The notes below the pieces were generated by a model. That model had not been told where the DNA came from. It made no database searches and worked only from the letters and a program-made list of their open reading frames with translations. A program made the position numbers and the translations under genes. A stretch of 64,000 nt of DNA from Gammaproteobacteria bacterium UBA2675 (GTDB lineage Bacteria > Pseudomonadota > Gammaproteobacteria > Pseudomonadales > Pseudohongiellaceae), in the NCBI GenBank assembly GCA_002354805.1, contig DEMH01000009.1, positions 434,001-498,000 on the forward strand. Reading direction: 5' to 3'. Positions within the stretch are counted from its first letter, which is position 1, and each line of letters opens with the position of its first letter. Positions 17,895-26,507 of this stretch are shown piece by piece.

Positions 17895-19324
17895 ACGCCA
17901 CCTCCGGCCAGCAGTCCGATCAGTTGTTCGCCCAACAGTGCCATACCCCACACAATAAGTGCGGGCAGCAGCGCCAGCCAGTGTCCCATCAAATACGGTC
18001 GCGTGTCTGGCGGGTTGATCGTGGCGCGATCAAACGCCAGTACCACAACGCGAAAAATATATGCCGCTGATACCAGCGTGCCCAGCAGGATGCCAAAGGC
18101 CCATGGCCAGTTCTGTGGCTGGCTGAGAATGGGTTCCAGCAGTACCCACTTTGCCAGAAAACCGCCACTGGGTGGCAGTCCGATCAGACTGCCACCGGCA
18201 ACCGCAAACGCGAACATGGCTATCGGCACTGTCTGTGTAGCGCCACGTAGCCCAGTCAGACGGCGTGTGCCCAGTGTGCCCTGCATCTCGCCGGCCGCCA
18301 TGAACAGAGAGGCCTTGGCCAGACCGTGCGCTATCACAAACAACCACAGGGCGATATGCATCTGGGGAATTTGCCATGACATCAACAAACCCAGTGCCAT
18401 TAACGCGTAACCAAGCTGCGCTACGGTCGAATAGGCCACCAGAACCTTGATATAGGGTGATCGCATCGCCGCCCAGCCACCGGCGACCAGTGCGATCATA
18501 CCGGCCGTTGCAACCATGGGGCCGACCTCACGGGCAAGATCGGCGGGTGCGACTTCAGTCCAGGCCAGCCACAGAATGAACAGCGGGCCTTTGACAACAA
18601 CGGCAGATAACAGGGCACTGACCGCTGCGGGTGCGCCGGCATGCGCTGCCGGCAACCAGAGATGCAGTGGCCACAGTGCACCCTTGAGCATCAGGCCGGC
18701 AGTGATCAGGGCCAGCGCCAGACGTGTACGGGCACTGTCGGCACTAACGGTGCCAAGCTGTATGACATCCAGGGTGTGGTATTCACTGTACAGAAATACC
18801 ACACCCAGCAGGTAAATCATCGAGGCTGCCAGTGACAGCAGCAGATAGTCAGCGGCGGCCTGATAGGCTTTGGGACCGCTGAGCGCGACCATGGCAACGG
18901 CAGCCAGTCCAATCAACTCCAGCGTGATGTACAGATTGAACAGATCTGCTGACAGCCACAGCGCTGCCAGTGCGGTGTGCAGAAATGCGCTCAGCACCCA
19001 GAAATCGTCGCCGGAGGTAAAGCGGCTGAATCGGGCATACAGCCCTGCCAGCAAGTGAATCAATGCAGTAAAAGCCAGCAGCAGGGCGCTGAGTGGAGAC
19101 AGGCGCAGCCGAATGGCGAGGCCATCTTCCCAACCGCCAAGATTGAGTGTCTGTGTCGCTCCGCTGGTTGTCACTGACTGCAGGGCGAGCAGGGCTGCTA
19201 CGAAGCTGAGCGCGCTTCCCAGCAGCACGACCACACTGGCCCGTCGAGGTGTCATCGCAGGGCCGGTCAGTACAATGAGCGCTGCCACCAGTGGCGTGAC
19301 CAGACTGAGCAGGGCGTCATTCAT
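17891..19324 (-). CDS. mnhD: Na+(cation)/H+ antiporter subunit D (MnhD/MrpD, MbhH-like)
   Basis: 477-residue membrane protein of the NuoM/N/L family. NLYITLELIGLAAVAM carries the helix-5 Glu, and AGLMLKGALWPLHLWLPAAH the helix-7 Lys; IAHGLAKASLFMAAGEMQGT is the second half-channel. It starts eight bases inside the end of mnhC and ends with a four-base overlap with the next paralogue. Of the three homologues here it follows mnhC directly, the usual position of mnhD. Confidence 0.9.
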   Translation of the reverse strand: MNDALLSLVTPLVAALIVLTGPAMTPRRASVVVLLGSALSFVAALLALQSVTTSGATQTLNLGGWEDGLAIRLRLSPLSALLLAFTALIHLLAGLYARFSRFTSGDDFWVLSAFLHTALAALWLSADLFNLYITLELIGLAAVAMVALSGPKAYQAAADYLLLSLAASMIYLLGVVFLYSEYHTLDVIQLGTVSADSARTRLALALITAGLMLKGALWPLHLWLPAAHAGAPAAVSALLSAVVVKGPLFILWLAWTEVAPADLAREVGPMVATAGMIALVAGGWAAMRSPYIKVLVAYSTVAQLGYALMALGLLMSWQIPQMHIALWLFVIAHGLAKASLFMAAGEMQGTLGTRRLTGLRGATQTVPIAMFAFAVAGGSLIGLPPSGGFLAKWVLLEPILSQPQNWPWAFGILLGTLVSAAYIFRVVVLAFDRATINPPDTRPYLMGHWLALLPALIVWGMALLGEQLIGLLAGGGV

Positions 19325-19640
19325 CCTCTGTCTCCGTGCTGCCGCTCGCGGCTGCCTCCCGGGACTCGCGGGCAGCCAGAATCAGGCGCAATGCAAAGGC
19401 GGTTGCGCTGATGGCAACCACCAGGCCTGTCACAACCAGTGCATGAAGAATGGGGTCAGGAGGATCCTGTCGGCGCGCGAATGCGATCATGGTCAGGAAC
19501 GTGCCCGAGCCCATGATGTTGATAGCAATCAGACGGCGAATGGGGTCCTTCAATACCAGCAGACCATAAAGGCCCAGCATCACCAGCGCTACAGCGACCA
19601 GCAGGTAAAGAATGATGCTGTTGGCTGCCAGAGAGCTCAT
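19317..19640 (-). CDS. mnhC: Antiporter subunit C (MnhC/MrpC, NuoK-like)
   Basis: 107-residue protein with three membrane helices, as in NuoK and MrpC. The family sequence is recognisable in LVAVALVMLGLYGLLVLKDPIRRLIAINIMGSG, here given in part: LGLYGLLVLKDPIRR and LIAINIMGSG. DPILHALVVTGLVVAISATAF is the third helix region. The ATG overlaps the stop of the fused A'-B gene by four bases. Confidence 0.9.
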   Translation of the reverse strand: MSSLAANSIILYLLVAVALVMLGLYGLLVLKDPIRRLIAINIMGSGTFLTMIAFARRQDPPDPILHALVVTGLVVAISATAFALRLILAARESREAAASGSTETEDE

Positions 19641-20563
19641 GAGCAGAGATCCTTGCGTTCACCGGCCACCAGCAGGGTGAGAATGATGGCAATCGACAGG
19701 GTTGCCAGCGTCTCGATCATCAGAATCAGCGTGCCGGCGTGGGCCTCCGGATAGTCCAGCCAGCCGGCACCCAGCGAATGCGTCAACACCGCAGTACACA
19801 GGAACAGCAGTGTGCCGGCGCAGACAGAGCCGCGAACCGCGAACAAAGACCAGTGCAGCGGTGGCAGCATGCCTGTGATTCTCAGCATCACACAGCCTGC
19901 TGCCAGCAGGGCACCTGCCTGGAATGCTCCGCCCGGTCCGCTGGAACCGCGCCACAGCAGATAAGCACCCACGAGCAACAGCAAAGGCACCAGTGTACGT
20001 GTCCACGACACCAGTAATTGCCAGGTACGTGCCGGTTCAAGAGATTCTTTTTCGATCGGGAAGAGTTGTCTCAAGCCGGTAATGGCAAACAACAGAACCA
20101 GAAGTTCCAGAAATGTGTCCCAGGCGCGGAAGTTCAGGAGCACTGCTGTGACCGGATGACTGACGCCTGAATCAGGCATGGCGGCTGCGACCGGAGAGTC
20201 GAAATTGTTGGCAGTGATATCTGCGGGTGAGGGCAGAATTATTGAAACCGCAAAACCGCTGACAGCAACAACAATGAACGTCAGCGCACCCAGGTGACGA
20301 CGATAGTCGAAACGACGTGCAGACGAGACGGGCAGCTTGCGCGCGGCGCGCAGCAGCAGCACGCCAGTCAATCCTGCGCCAATGGCCGCTTCAGCCAGCG
20401 CCAGGTCCGGTGCGCCCAGGCGCGCCCAGACCAGGGCGACGATCATGCCGAAAGCCACAAACAATGCCATGGCATCGCGTCGTGTGGAGGCGAACAGGGC
20501 GCTCCATGCCACAACCAGCAGCAGAACGCACAGCACCAGGTCGGGCAGCAGTTCAACTGTCAT
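19637..20563 (-). CDS. Fused antiporter subunit: MbhD (DUF4040) + MbhE + MnhB domains
   Basis: 308 residues from the ATG at 20563, which overlaps the stop of mnhG by 11 bases. Three modules can be read. Residues ~1-80 are the DUF4040/MbhD unit (VALVWARLGAPDLALAEAAI). Residues ~85-180 contain VTAVLLNFRAWDTFLEL, the signature of MbhE and of the end of MrpA. From ~190 comes MnhB, with SSGPGGAFQAGALLA. In typical Mrp operons the first two form the C-terminus of MrpA and MrpB is separate. Here the MrpA N-terminal part is absent and the rest is fused to B. Confidence 0.82.
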   Translation of the reverse strand: MTVELLPDLVLCVLLLVVAWSALFASTRRDAMALFVAFGMIVALVWARLGAPDLALAEAAIGAGLTGVLLLRAARKLPVSSARRFDYRRHLGALTFIVVAVSGFAVSIILPSPADITANNFDSPVAAAMPDSGVSHPVTAVLLNFRAWDTFLELLVLLFAITGLRQLFPIEKESLEPARTWQLLVSWTRTLVPLLLLVGAYLLWRGSSGPGGAFQAGALLAAGCVMLRITGMLPPLHWSLFAVRGSVCAGTLLFLCTAVLTHSLGAGWLDYPEAHAGTLILMIETLATLSIAIILTLLVAGERKDLCS

Positions 20564-20861
20564 CTTGCGACTGCTCCTGCTCGAGTTTGTAGCGGGCGAG
20601 TAACTGGCCGTTGACGGCGGCTGATGCCATGGCAATCAGATAGATAAGAAAAATGTAACACGCTGCACGCAGGGAGCCGGACGCGATAGCCAGGCCCAAT
20701 GCCAGGAAACCAAGGCCCAGCGTGTCGGTCTTGGTGACTGCGTGCAACCGGCAATAGAAGTCAGAGAAACGGAGCAGCCCGAGGGCCCCGGTAAGATAAA
20801 AACATATACCTGCTGCCATCAGCGTCCAGGACAGTATGTCGACCAGTGTGCCTGGCGTCAT
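20553..20861 (-). CDS. mnhG: Antiporter subunit G (MnhG/MrpG)
   Basis: 102 residues from the ATG at 20861, which overlaps the mnhF stop as ATGA; upstream codons in the frame lie within mnhF. Three hydrophobic helices. FYLTGALGLLRFSDFYCRLHAVTKTDTLG is the MnhG hallmark; its core is LRFSDFYCRLHA. Ends in a charged Gln/Asp tail. Confidence 0.9.
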   Translation of the reverse strand: MTPGTLVDILSWTLMAAGICFYLTGALGLLRFSDFYCRLHAVTKTDTLGLGFLALGLAIASGSLRAACYIFLIYLIAMASAAVNGQLLARYKLEQEQSQDDS

Positions 20862-21118
20862 GGCGCCTCCGGCTCTGAAGTCTTGCGAAGCAGCTGGACC
20901 AGCGCCGCCGTGATCACGGCAGCCAGCAGCGCCAGCACCAGGGCGACATCGCGCCAGGTGTCTGATTGCTGCCACTCCGCCAGCAGCAGCAGGACGGCGA
21001 TGCCGGTGCTGCCCAGCATCTGCAGGCCCATCAGGCGTTCAGCAGTGCTGGTTGCCTGGCCCAGTCGCCACAGGCCAGCACTTCCGGCAATCAAAAGCAG
21101 CGTGGTCATTAAGATCAT
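20858..21118 (-). CDS. mnhF: Antiporter subunit F (MnhF/MrpF)
   Basis: 86 residues, three membrane helices. The conserved segment around the second helix (ERLMGLQMLGSTGIAVLLLL) and DVALVLALLAAVITAALVQL match MnhF. The ATG overlaps the mnhE stop by four bases. Confidence 0.85.
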   Translation of the reverse strand: MILMTTLLLIAGSAGLWRLGQATSTAERLMGLQMLGSTGIAVLLLLAEWQQSDTWRDVALVLALLAAVITAALVQLLRKTSEPEAP

Positions 21119-21639
21119 GATGAGGTTCTCGCGGGAGTTCCCAGCAGTTTGCTCAGATGGCGTTCCAGATTGGCCACCTCGCTTTTCCAGTCGAGTCGCT
21201 CATCAAGCACGTGTATGAGTAACGCATCCGATTCGATTCGTGCACCGAGTGTGCCGGGCAGCAGCCCAATCAGAGCCGAGAGACCGATGCGGGTATTCAG
21301 GGCCGCAGAGGTGAACGGGTAATGTACCCAGGCGGCATGACTGGTTGCATCACGCTGGAAACTGCGCTTTGCTACATCCATCCCGCCCAGCAGCTGGCGG
21401 CTGACAAAGTAAGCGATGAAGCCGGGTAGATGCTGCAGGCGAAATGCCAGAGACGGGGGTTGCAGAATGTAACTCAGGCCGGTAGCCAGGCAGATGACGG
21501 GAATGCCAATGTACCAGCCCTGGCCTGAACTCAGCAGTGTCCAGGTTGCGGTGTATACAAGTGCCCAGAGCAACACTCTGACGGTTCGGAGTCCGTGCTG
21601 CTGCGAATTTTCAGAGCGTTTACCACGGCTAGCCGCCAT
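21115..21639 (-). CDS. mnhE: Antiporter subunit E (MnhE/MrpE)
   Basis: First gene of the operon, 174 residues. Two or three N-terminal hydrophobic segments precede a soluble C-terminus. The MnhE signature appears as YFVSRQLLGGMDVAKRSF and as SALIGLLPGTLGARIESDAL. LLIHVLD follows. The 112-base gap to the DUF2868 gene on the other strand must contain the promoter of this eight-gene unit; no clear -35/-10 pair was identified. Confidence 0.88.
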   Translation of the reverse strand: MAASRGKRSENSQQHGLRTVRVLLWALVYTATWTLLSSGQGWYIGIPVICLATGLSYILQPPSLAFRLQHLPGFIAYFVSRQLLGGMDVAKRSFQRDATSHAAWVHYPFTSAALNTRIGLSALIGLLPGTLGARIESDALLIHVLDERLDWKSEVANLERHLSKLLGTPARTSS

Positions 21640-21751
21640 TGCTTCTCCCTAAATTAACGTCTACAGCCGAAGGTCAGTCTAACGCAATCGGATGCAGTCG
21701 TCAGGGAGTATCAGCTAGAATGACCCAATCACTTGCCAGGGGTTGTGAGGA

Positions 21752-23125
21752 TTGTCAGACAAGCAGGCTAGTTTCAAGGCGCGATGGCAGGCGGAAGCGG
21801 TAAGGCTTTTGCAGAGTGCCGAGCCCGATCGCCAGGCTGAAGCAGAAGCTCGCGAAGGCGCGGCGGCTGAGGCTGAACAGCGGGTGCTGCGCTGGGCGGC
21901 GATTATTGGCGCACGACACCAGTTGCCGGAAATTCAGTCCGCCTGGCGACGTCACTGTGTCCTCATCCTGGTGGCCATCAGCGTTCTGGCGCTGGCCGGT
22001 GGTTTCACAACGGCGCTGGCAGTGCTGGGCGACGGCACGCAGCCGGTCAATATCCCCTGGGCGCTGGGTGGTCTGCTGGGTCTGAATCTGCTGATGCTGC
22101 TGTTCTGGCTGCTGGGAATGCTGGCGCGCTCAGATGGTGCCCTGCTGGGTCGCCTGGTGTTCCAGTTGACACATTATCTGCCAGGTGAACACCACAAAGC
22201 CTTGACCCGCGCCTTTGCCACCCTGAACCAGCGTGCTGATCTGATGCGCTGGTGGCTGGGTCTGCTGAGTCACACGGTGTGGCTGTGCGCTATGCTGGGA
22301 GCGCTGCTTGGCCTGTTATGGACACTGGCGCTGCGCAGTTATGCGTTTACCTGGGAAACCACCATTCTGTCGGCCGACGTGTTCACAGCGCTGGTCCATG
22401 GGCTTTCGCTATTGCCGCAGACACTGGGTATCACCATCCCCGATGCAGCAACACTGGTGGGTGCAGACCAATCACAGGCGGACGAGGTGCGACGTCAGTG
22501 GGCTGCCTGGTTGACGGCATCGGTTGCCCTTTACGGGTTGATGCCAAGGCTGGTGTTGATCCTGATCAGTTCGATCCGGTTGCTGGTTGGTCTCCGACAA
22601 CTAAGGCTGCAAACCACGGCGCCAGAGTGGGCGCCACTGGTGCAGCGACTGTCGCCCGATCTGAATGAGCGGCATGTGACAGATCCCGCCCCGGAAGCCG
22701 GACAGACGGCACGAATCGTTCCGGTCTCCAACCCACGTCCGGGTACCAGCGTTCTGGTTGCCTACGAACTGACGGCCATCAAGCCCTGGCCACCGGCTGA
22801 ATTGCCGGAGCACACCCATTGCCTGGAGGTGAACAGCCGTGGGCAGCGTCAGCAGAGCCTGAGTGCGCTGGCCGAGACGCGCCCTGGCACCCTGATGGTC
22901 ATCTGCGATGCGCGACTGTCGCCGGACCGGGGTACCCTGCACTGGCTGGTGAATGCCGGCAGTCTGGCCGGGGTCACGCAAATTGTATTGCACAACAGTG
23001 AACAAAGCAGCGACGAGCGTCTGACAAGCTGGCACGATTCTTTGCGGGATATCGGCGTGGACAGGGCCCATATACATCACGCGATGACTGAAGCGCTTAA
23101 CCAGCTGGGAGTTCATAATGGCTGA
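21752..23125 (+). CDS. DUF2868 family membrane protein
   Basis: 457 residues from a TTG start at 21752, with GTGAGG eight bases before it. No nearby ATG fits. N-terminal helical region, then hydrophobic segments at about residues 70-92, 100-122, 165-195 and 255-285, and a soluble C-terminal half beginning near ETTAPEWAPL. It matches what is known as DUF2868, a family that occurs next to DUF3482 GTPases. Its stop overlaps the GTPase start by eight bases, so the two are made together. Function unknown; a membrane receptor or effector for the GTPase is a reasonable inference. Confidence 0.8.
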   Translation: MSDKQASFKARWQAEAVRLLQSAEPDRQAEAEAREGAAAEAEQRVLRWAAIIGARHQLPEIQSAWRRHCVLILVAISVLALAGGFTTALAVLGDGTQPVNIPWALGGLLGLNLLMLLFWLLGMLARSDGALLGRLVFQLTHYLPGEHHKALTRAFATLNQRADLMRWWLGLLSHTVWLCAMLGALLGLLWTLALRSYAFTWETTILSADVFTALVHGLSLLPQTLGITIPDAATLVGADQSQADEVRRQWAAWLTASVALYGLMPRLVLILISSIRLLVGLRQLRLQTTAPEWAPLVQRLSPDLNERHVTDPAPEAGQTARIVPVSNPRPGTSVLVAYELTAIKPWPPAELPEHTHCLEVNSRGQRQQSLSALAETRPGTLMVICDARLSPDRGTLHWLVNAGSLAGVTQIVLHNSEQSSDERLTSWHDSLRDIGVDRAHIHHAMTEALNQLGVHNG

Positions 23126-24560
23126 TAGCCTGAAAATTTCGGTGGTAGGGCATACCAATACCGGCAAGACCTCGCTGTTGCGAACCTTGACGCGTGATGC
23201 GCGATTTGGTGAAGTTTCTGGGCGACCCGGCACTACGCGCCATGTTGAGGTGGCGCGCCTGAATGTTCAGGGTCAGACGCTTCTGGAACTCTACGATACC
23301 CCCGGTATTGAAGATGCGATCGATCTTCTGGACTTGCTGGACCAGCAGAGTGCGCAGGTCGAGCAACGTGTTGCTGCCAGGGAAGATGGTCCAACTCGCA
23401 TTGAGCGTTTTCTGCAGTCGGCTCCCGCCGCCGAACGCTTTGAGCAGGAGGCCAAGGTGTTGCGACAGATGTTACGCAGTCATGCCGCACTCTACGTGAT
23501 CGATGCGCGTGATCCGGTCCTGTCCAAGCACCGCGATGAGCTCGAAATTCTTAATATGTGTGGTGTGCCCCTGTTGCCTCTGCTGAACTTTGTTGCCGGC
23601 CAGAAGACCAATGAGACCGAATGGCGTGAGATGCTGGCCGGGCTTGGACTGCATGCCATTGTACGGTTTGACACCGTAGCGCCTGCTCGAGACGGCGAGA
23701 AGACACTCTACACAAAACTGGCCAGTCTGCTCGATGCCCATGGTGCGACACTGCAAAGACTGATCCGCAGTCACGAGTCGGACGCCCAGCAACGCCACAC
23801 AGCTGCGCTCGATCTGATTGCAACTCTGCTGGTAGAGACCGCGGCACTGAAACTGCGCATCAGTCGTGATGAGCAGTCACTGCAACGCGGGATTGAACGT
23901 CTCAATAAAACCGTGCGTGAGCACGAGCAGTCGTGTGTCGCACAGCTGTTGAGTCTGCATCGATTTTACCCTGACGACATTGACGCAGATGGCTTGCCTC
24001 TGGTCGACGGTCGCTGGGAACAGGATCTGTTTGACCCCTACACTCTACAGAATATGGGCATACAGCTTGGCAGTGGTGCAGCCGCGGGGGCAGCAGCAGG
24101 GCTGGGCATTGATCTGATGGTGGGCGGCATGACACTGGGGGCTGCGGCAGCCACGGGTGCGCTGCTGGGCGGCGGGTTTCAGACTCTGCGTCACTATGGC
24201 AGCGACCTGATGGCCCGCGTGACAGGTGAAAAAACCTTGCGCGTGGACGATAGTATTCTTAACGCACTGGCAACCCGGCAGGTAGACCTGCTGGCGGCCC
24301 TGGAGCGACGAGGACACGCCGCCCAGCAAAAGCTGGCGCTGGCGCGACTGAGTGATATGGGCGGTGGTAGTCGGGAGCCACTGTTCGTTCGCAATGAGTT
24401 GCCTGAAAGTCTGCGTCGCGCGCGATCCCAGTCGGCATGGGCCCGGGACAGTGACGCCGTCATGGGCAACTCAGGAAAGCACCAGGCAGTGCAGCAGCTG
24501 TCGAAAAATCTTCAGGAGTTGATGGCCAGCCGTTACAGGGATGAGCCAGATCAGCGCTGA
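23118..24560 (+). CDS. GTPase with DUF3482 domain
   Basis: 480 residues. An Era/TrmE-like G domain occupies roughly residues 1-200: G1 is GHTNTGKTSLLR, G3 is YDTPGIED, and the G4 position reads NFVAGQKTN rather than a clear NKxD. The DUF3482 part follows, with heptad-like helices around residues 240-290. A Gly/Ala-rich hydrophobic stretch (GSGAAAGAAAGLGIDLMVGG) lies near residues 315-350 and could insert in or contact the membrane. Coupled to the DUF2868 gene. The weak G4 leaves nucleotide specificity uncertain. Confidence 0.82.
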   Translation: MADSLKISVVGHTNTGKTSLLRTLTRDARFGEVSGRPGTTRHVEVARLNVQGQTLLELYDTPGIEDAIDLLDLLDQQSAQVEQRVAAREDGPTRIERFLQSAPAAERFEQEAKVLRQMLRSHAALYVIDARDPVLSKHRDELEILNMCGVPLLPLLNFVAGQKTNETEWREMLAGLGLHAIVRFDTVAPARDGEKTLYTKLASLLDAHGATLQRLIRSHESDAQQRHTAALDLIATLLVETAALKLRISRDEQSLQRGIERLNKTVREHEQSCVAQLLSLHRFYPDDIDADGLPLVDGRWEQDLFDPYTLQNMGIQLGSGAAAGAAAGLGIDLMVGGMTLGAAAATGALLGGGFQTLRHYGSDLMARVTGEKTLRVDDSILNALATRQVDLLAALERRGHAAQQKLALARLSDMGGGSREPLFVRNELPESLRRARSQSAWARDSDAVMGNSGKHQAVQQLSKNLQELMASRYRDEPDQR

Positions 24561-24573
24561 CACATCAGCCGCG

Positions 24574-24591
24574 AAGGATCTGTCGATCCTT
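24574..24591 (+). terminator. Hairpin after the DUF3482 gene
   Basis: Seven-base-pair stem AAGGATC/GATCCTT with loop TGTC, 13 bases after the stop. No T-run follows, so it is a weak terminator candidate. Confidence 0.4.
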
Positions 24592-24711
24592 GCAGACATT
24601 CATTGAGATTGCTGTTCTAGGGGGCGGAGGACAAAGCAGGTATACTCTCGCCCTAAACACAAAAACCATCAATACGCCCAGGCGAATCAGCACTATTCAG
24701 GGGAGATCACC

Positions 24712-25983
24712 ATGAGACTCGAGTCTTTGGCACTGCATCACGGTTACGAATCCGAAGCGACCACAAAATCTGCAGCTGTACCCATTTATCAGACCACGTC
24801 CTACACCTTCGACAATACACAGCATGGTGCCGACCTGTTTGATCTGAAAGTGCCGGGCAACATCTATTCTCGCATCATGAATCCGACCAATGACGTGCTG
24901 GAACAGCGTCTGGCGCAAATGGAGGGTGGTATAGGTGCACTGGCGCTGGCATCCGGTATGGCGGCGATTACTTATGCAATTCAGTGCATTACGCGTGCGG
25001 GCGACAATATCGTCAGCACCAGCCAGCTTTACGGCGGCACTTACAATCTCTTCGCACACACATTGCCGAATCAGGGTATCGATGTACGCATGGCGTCGTT
25101 CGACGACTACGAAAAGCTGGAAAGCCTGATTGATGACAAGACCCGCGCTGTGTTCTGCGAGTCGATTGGCAACCCGGCGGGCAATGTTGTGGATCTGCAG
25201 CGTCTCAGTGAGATTGCTCACCGTCACGGCGTACCCCTCATCGTCGACAATACCGTTGGTACACCTTACCTGTGCCGTGCCTTCGATCATGGTGCTGACA
25301 TCATTGTGCACTCACTGACCAAATACATTGGCGGTCATGGCACCACGGTAGGCGGCATCATCATCGACTCGGGCAAGTTTGACTGGGTCGCCAACAAAGC
25401 GCGTTTCCCGATGCTGAATGAGCCAGATCCGTCTTACCATGGTGTTGTTTATACTGAAGCGCTGGGACCGGCGGCATTCATCGGTCGCTGCCGTGTTGTG
25501 CCGTTACGCAATACCGGTGCTGCGCTTTCACCACATAGTTCCTTTCTGATCCTGCAGGGGCTGGAGACACTGGGGCTGCGTATCGAAAGACATTGTGACA
25601 ATGCGCTGGCCGTTGCCCGTCATCTGAAGAAGCATCCCAAAGTGGCCTGGGTTAACTACGCCGGGCTGGATGACAGCCCCTACCACGAAGTGTGTCAGAA
25701 GATATGCGGCGGGAAAGCGTCAGGTATCCTTAGTTTTGGTATCAAAGGCGGCCGTGAGGCAGGTGCCAGATTTATCGATGCGCTGCAGATGATTCTGCGG
25801 CTGGTGAATATTGGTGATGCCAAGTCACTGGCCTGCCATCCGGCGACAACCACCCATCGTCAGTTGAATCCGGAAGAGCTGGCACGCGCTGGCGTCAGTG
25901 AGGATCTGGTCCGTCTGTCGGTAGGCATAGAACACATCGACGACATTATTGCCGACATTGATCAGGCGCTTGCGAAGGTATGA
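24712..25983 (+). CDS. metY: O-acetylhomoserine aminocarboxypropyltransferase / sulfhydrylase
   Basis: PLP-dependent enzyme making homocysteine from O-acetylhomoserine and sulfide, 423 residues, the size of MetY and longer than MetB/MetC (~390). The start has GGGGAGA six bases before the ATG. Motifs: PIYQTTSYTFDNTQHGADLF, YSRIMNPTNDVLEQRLAQME, and the PLP lysine in HSLTKYIGGHGTTVGG. The insert between GGIIIDSGKFDW and PFSSY-type residues, usual for MetY, is present. A possible -10 (TATACT) lies near 24640. No SAM riboswitch was seen in the 151-base leader region. Confidence 0.93.
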   Translation: MRLESLALHHGYESEATTKSAAVPIYQTTSYTFDNTQHGADLFDLKVPGNIYSRIMNPTNDVLEQRLAQMEGGIGALALASGMAAITYAIQCITRAGDNIVSTSQLYGGTYNLFAHTLPNQGIDVRMASFDDYEKLESLIDDKTRAVFCESIGNPAGNVVDLQRLSEIAHRHGVPLIVDNTVGTPYLCRAFDHGADIIVHSLTKYIGGHGTTVGGIIIDSGKFDWVANKARFPMLNEPDPSYHGVVYTEALGPAAFIGRCRVVPLRNTGAALSPHSSFLILQGLETLGLRIERHCDNALAVARHLKKHPKVAWVNYAGLDDSPYHEVCQKICGGKASGILSFGIKGGREAGARFIDALQMILRLVNIGDAKSLACHPATTTHRQLNPEELARAGVSEDLVRLSVGIEHIDDIIADIDQALAKV

Positions 25984-26043
25984 GTCTCATCGTGCATCAG
26001 CCAACGCACAGTCTGGCAACTCGGGGCGGAGAAGCAGGTGACC

Positions 26044-26463
26044 ATGGACAAGCCTGAAAGAGTCAACGATGGCATGGGCCACTGGGTAGCCGGTGCGGTT
26101 GGTGCGCTGGTCTATATTCTGATTGCCAGTGTTGGTCAGTCACCGGTGGCCTGGTCGAGTGTCAGCTATTTTATCCTCGGCTGGCCCATCTTGTGTGTGG
26201 GTATCTGGCTGATTACACGGCAGTTTCCTCAGCGCAGCTGGCGCTGGCCGCTCAGCATGATGCTGGGGCAGGTGTTTGCGTCCATCCTGTATGGAAACGG
26301 CGCAACGATCCCGATTGCGATGATCTACGTAACAGTGCTGTCGCTGCCGCAGTTTGCGGTGGCGGCACTGGTCAGCTCGCGCCACGCCGGTAGCCCGCAG
26401 TCTGATGCGGAGGCCGGGCTAGACACTGGCAATGAGCAGCAAAAGCAGGATAAACAGTCATAA
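26044..26463 (+). CDS. Small membrane protein of unknown function
   Basis: 139 residues from the ATG at 26044; a GTG at 26038 would add two. CAGGTG precedes the ATG. Four hydrophobic segments (about residues 13-30, 38-57, 68-84 and 88-107) are followed by a hydrophilic tail rich in Gln, Asp and Lys. I recognise no family. It lies 60 bases after metY and 44 before hemH, on the same strand. Confidence 0.65.
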   Translation: MDKPERVNDGMGHWVAGAVGALVYILIASVGQSPVAWSSVSYFILGWPILCVGIWLITRQFPQRSWRWPLSMMLGQVFASILYGNGATIPIAMIYVTVLSLPQFAVAALVSSRHAGSPQSDAEAGLDTGNEQQKQDKQS

Positions 26464-26507
26464 CACAGTCTGATTATTGACTGGGTTTCGTTCGAGAGAG
26501 ACAAAGC

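Noticed and set aside
24561..24711. SAM riboswitch before metY
   Set aside because: No SAM-I or SAM-II core pattern; only a short hairpin belonging to the end of the previous gene.
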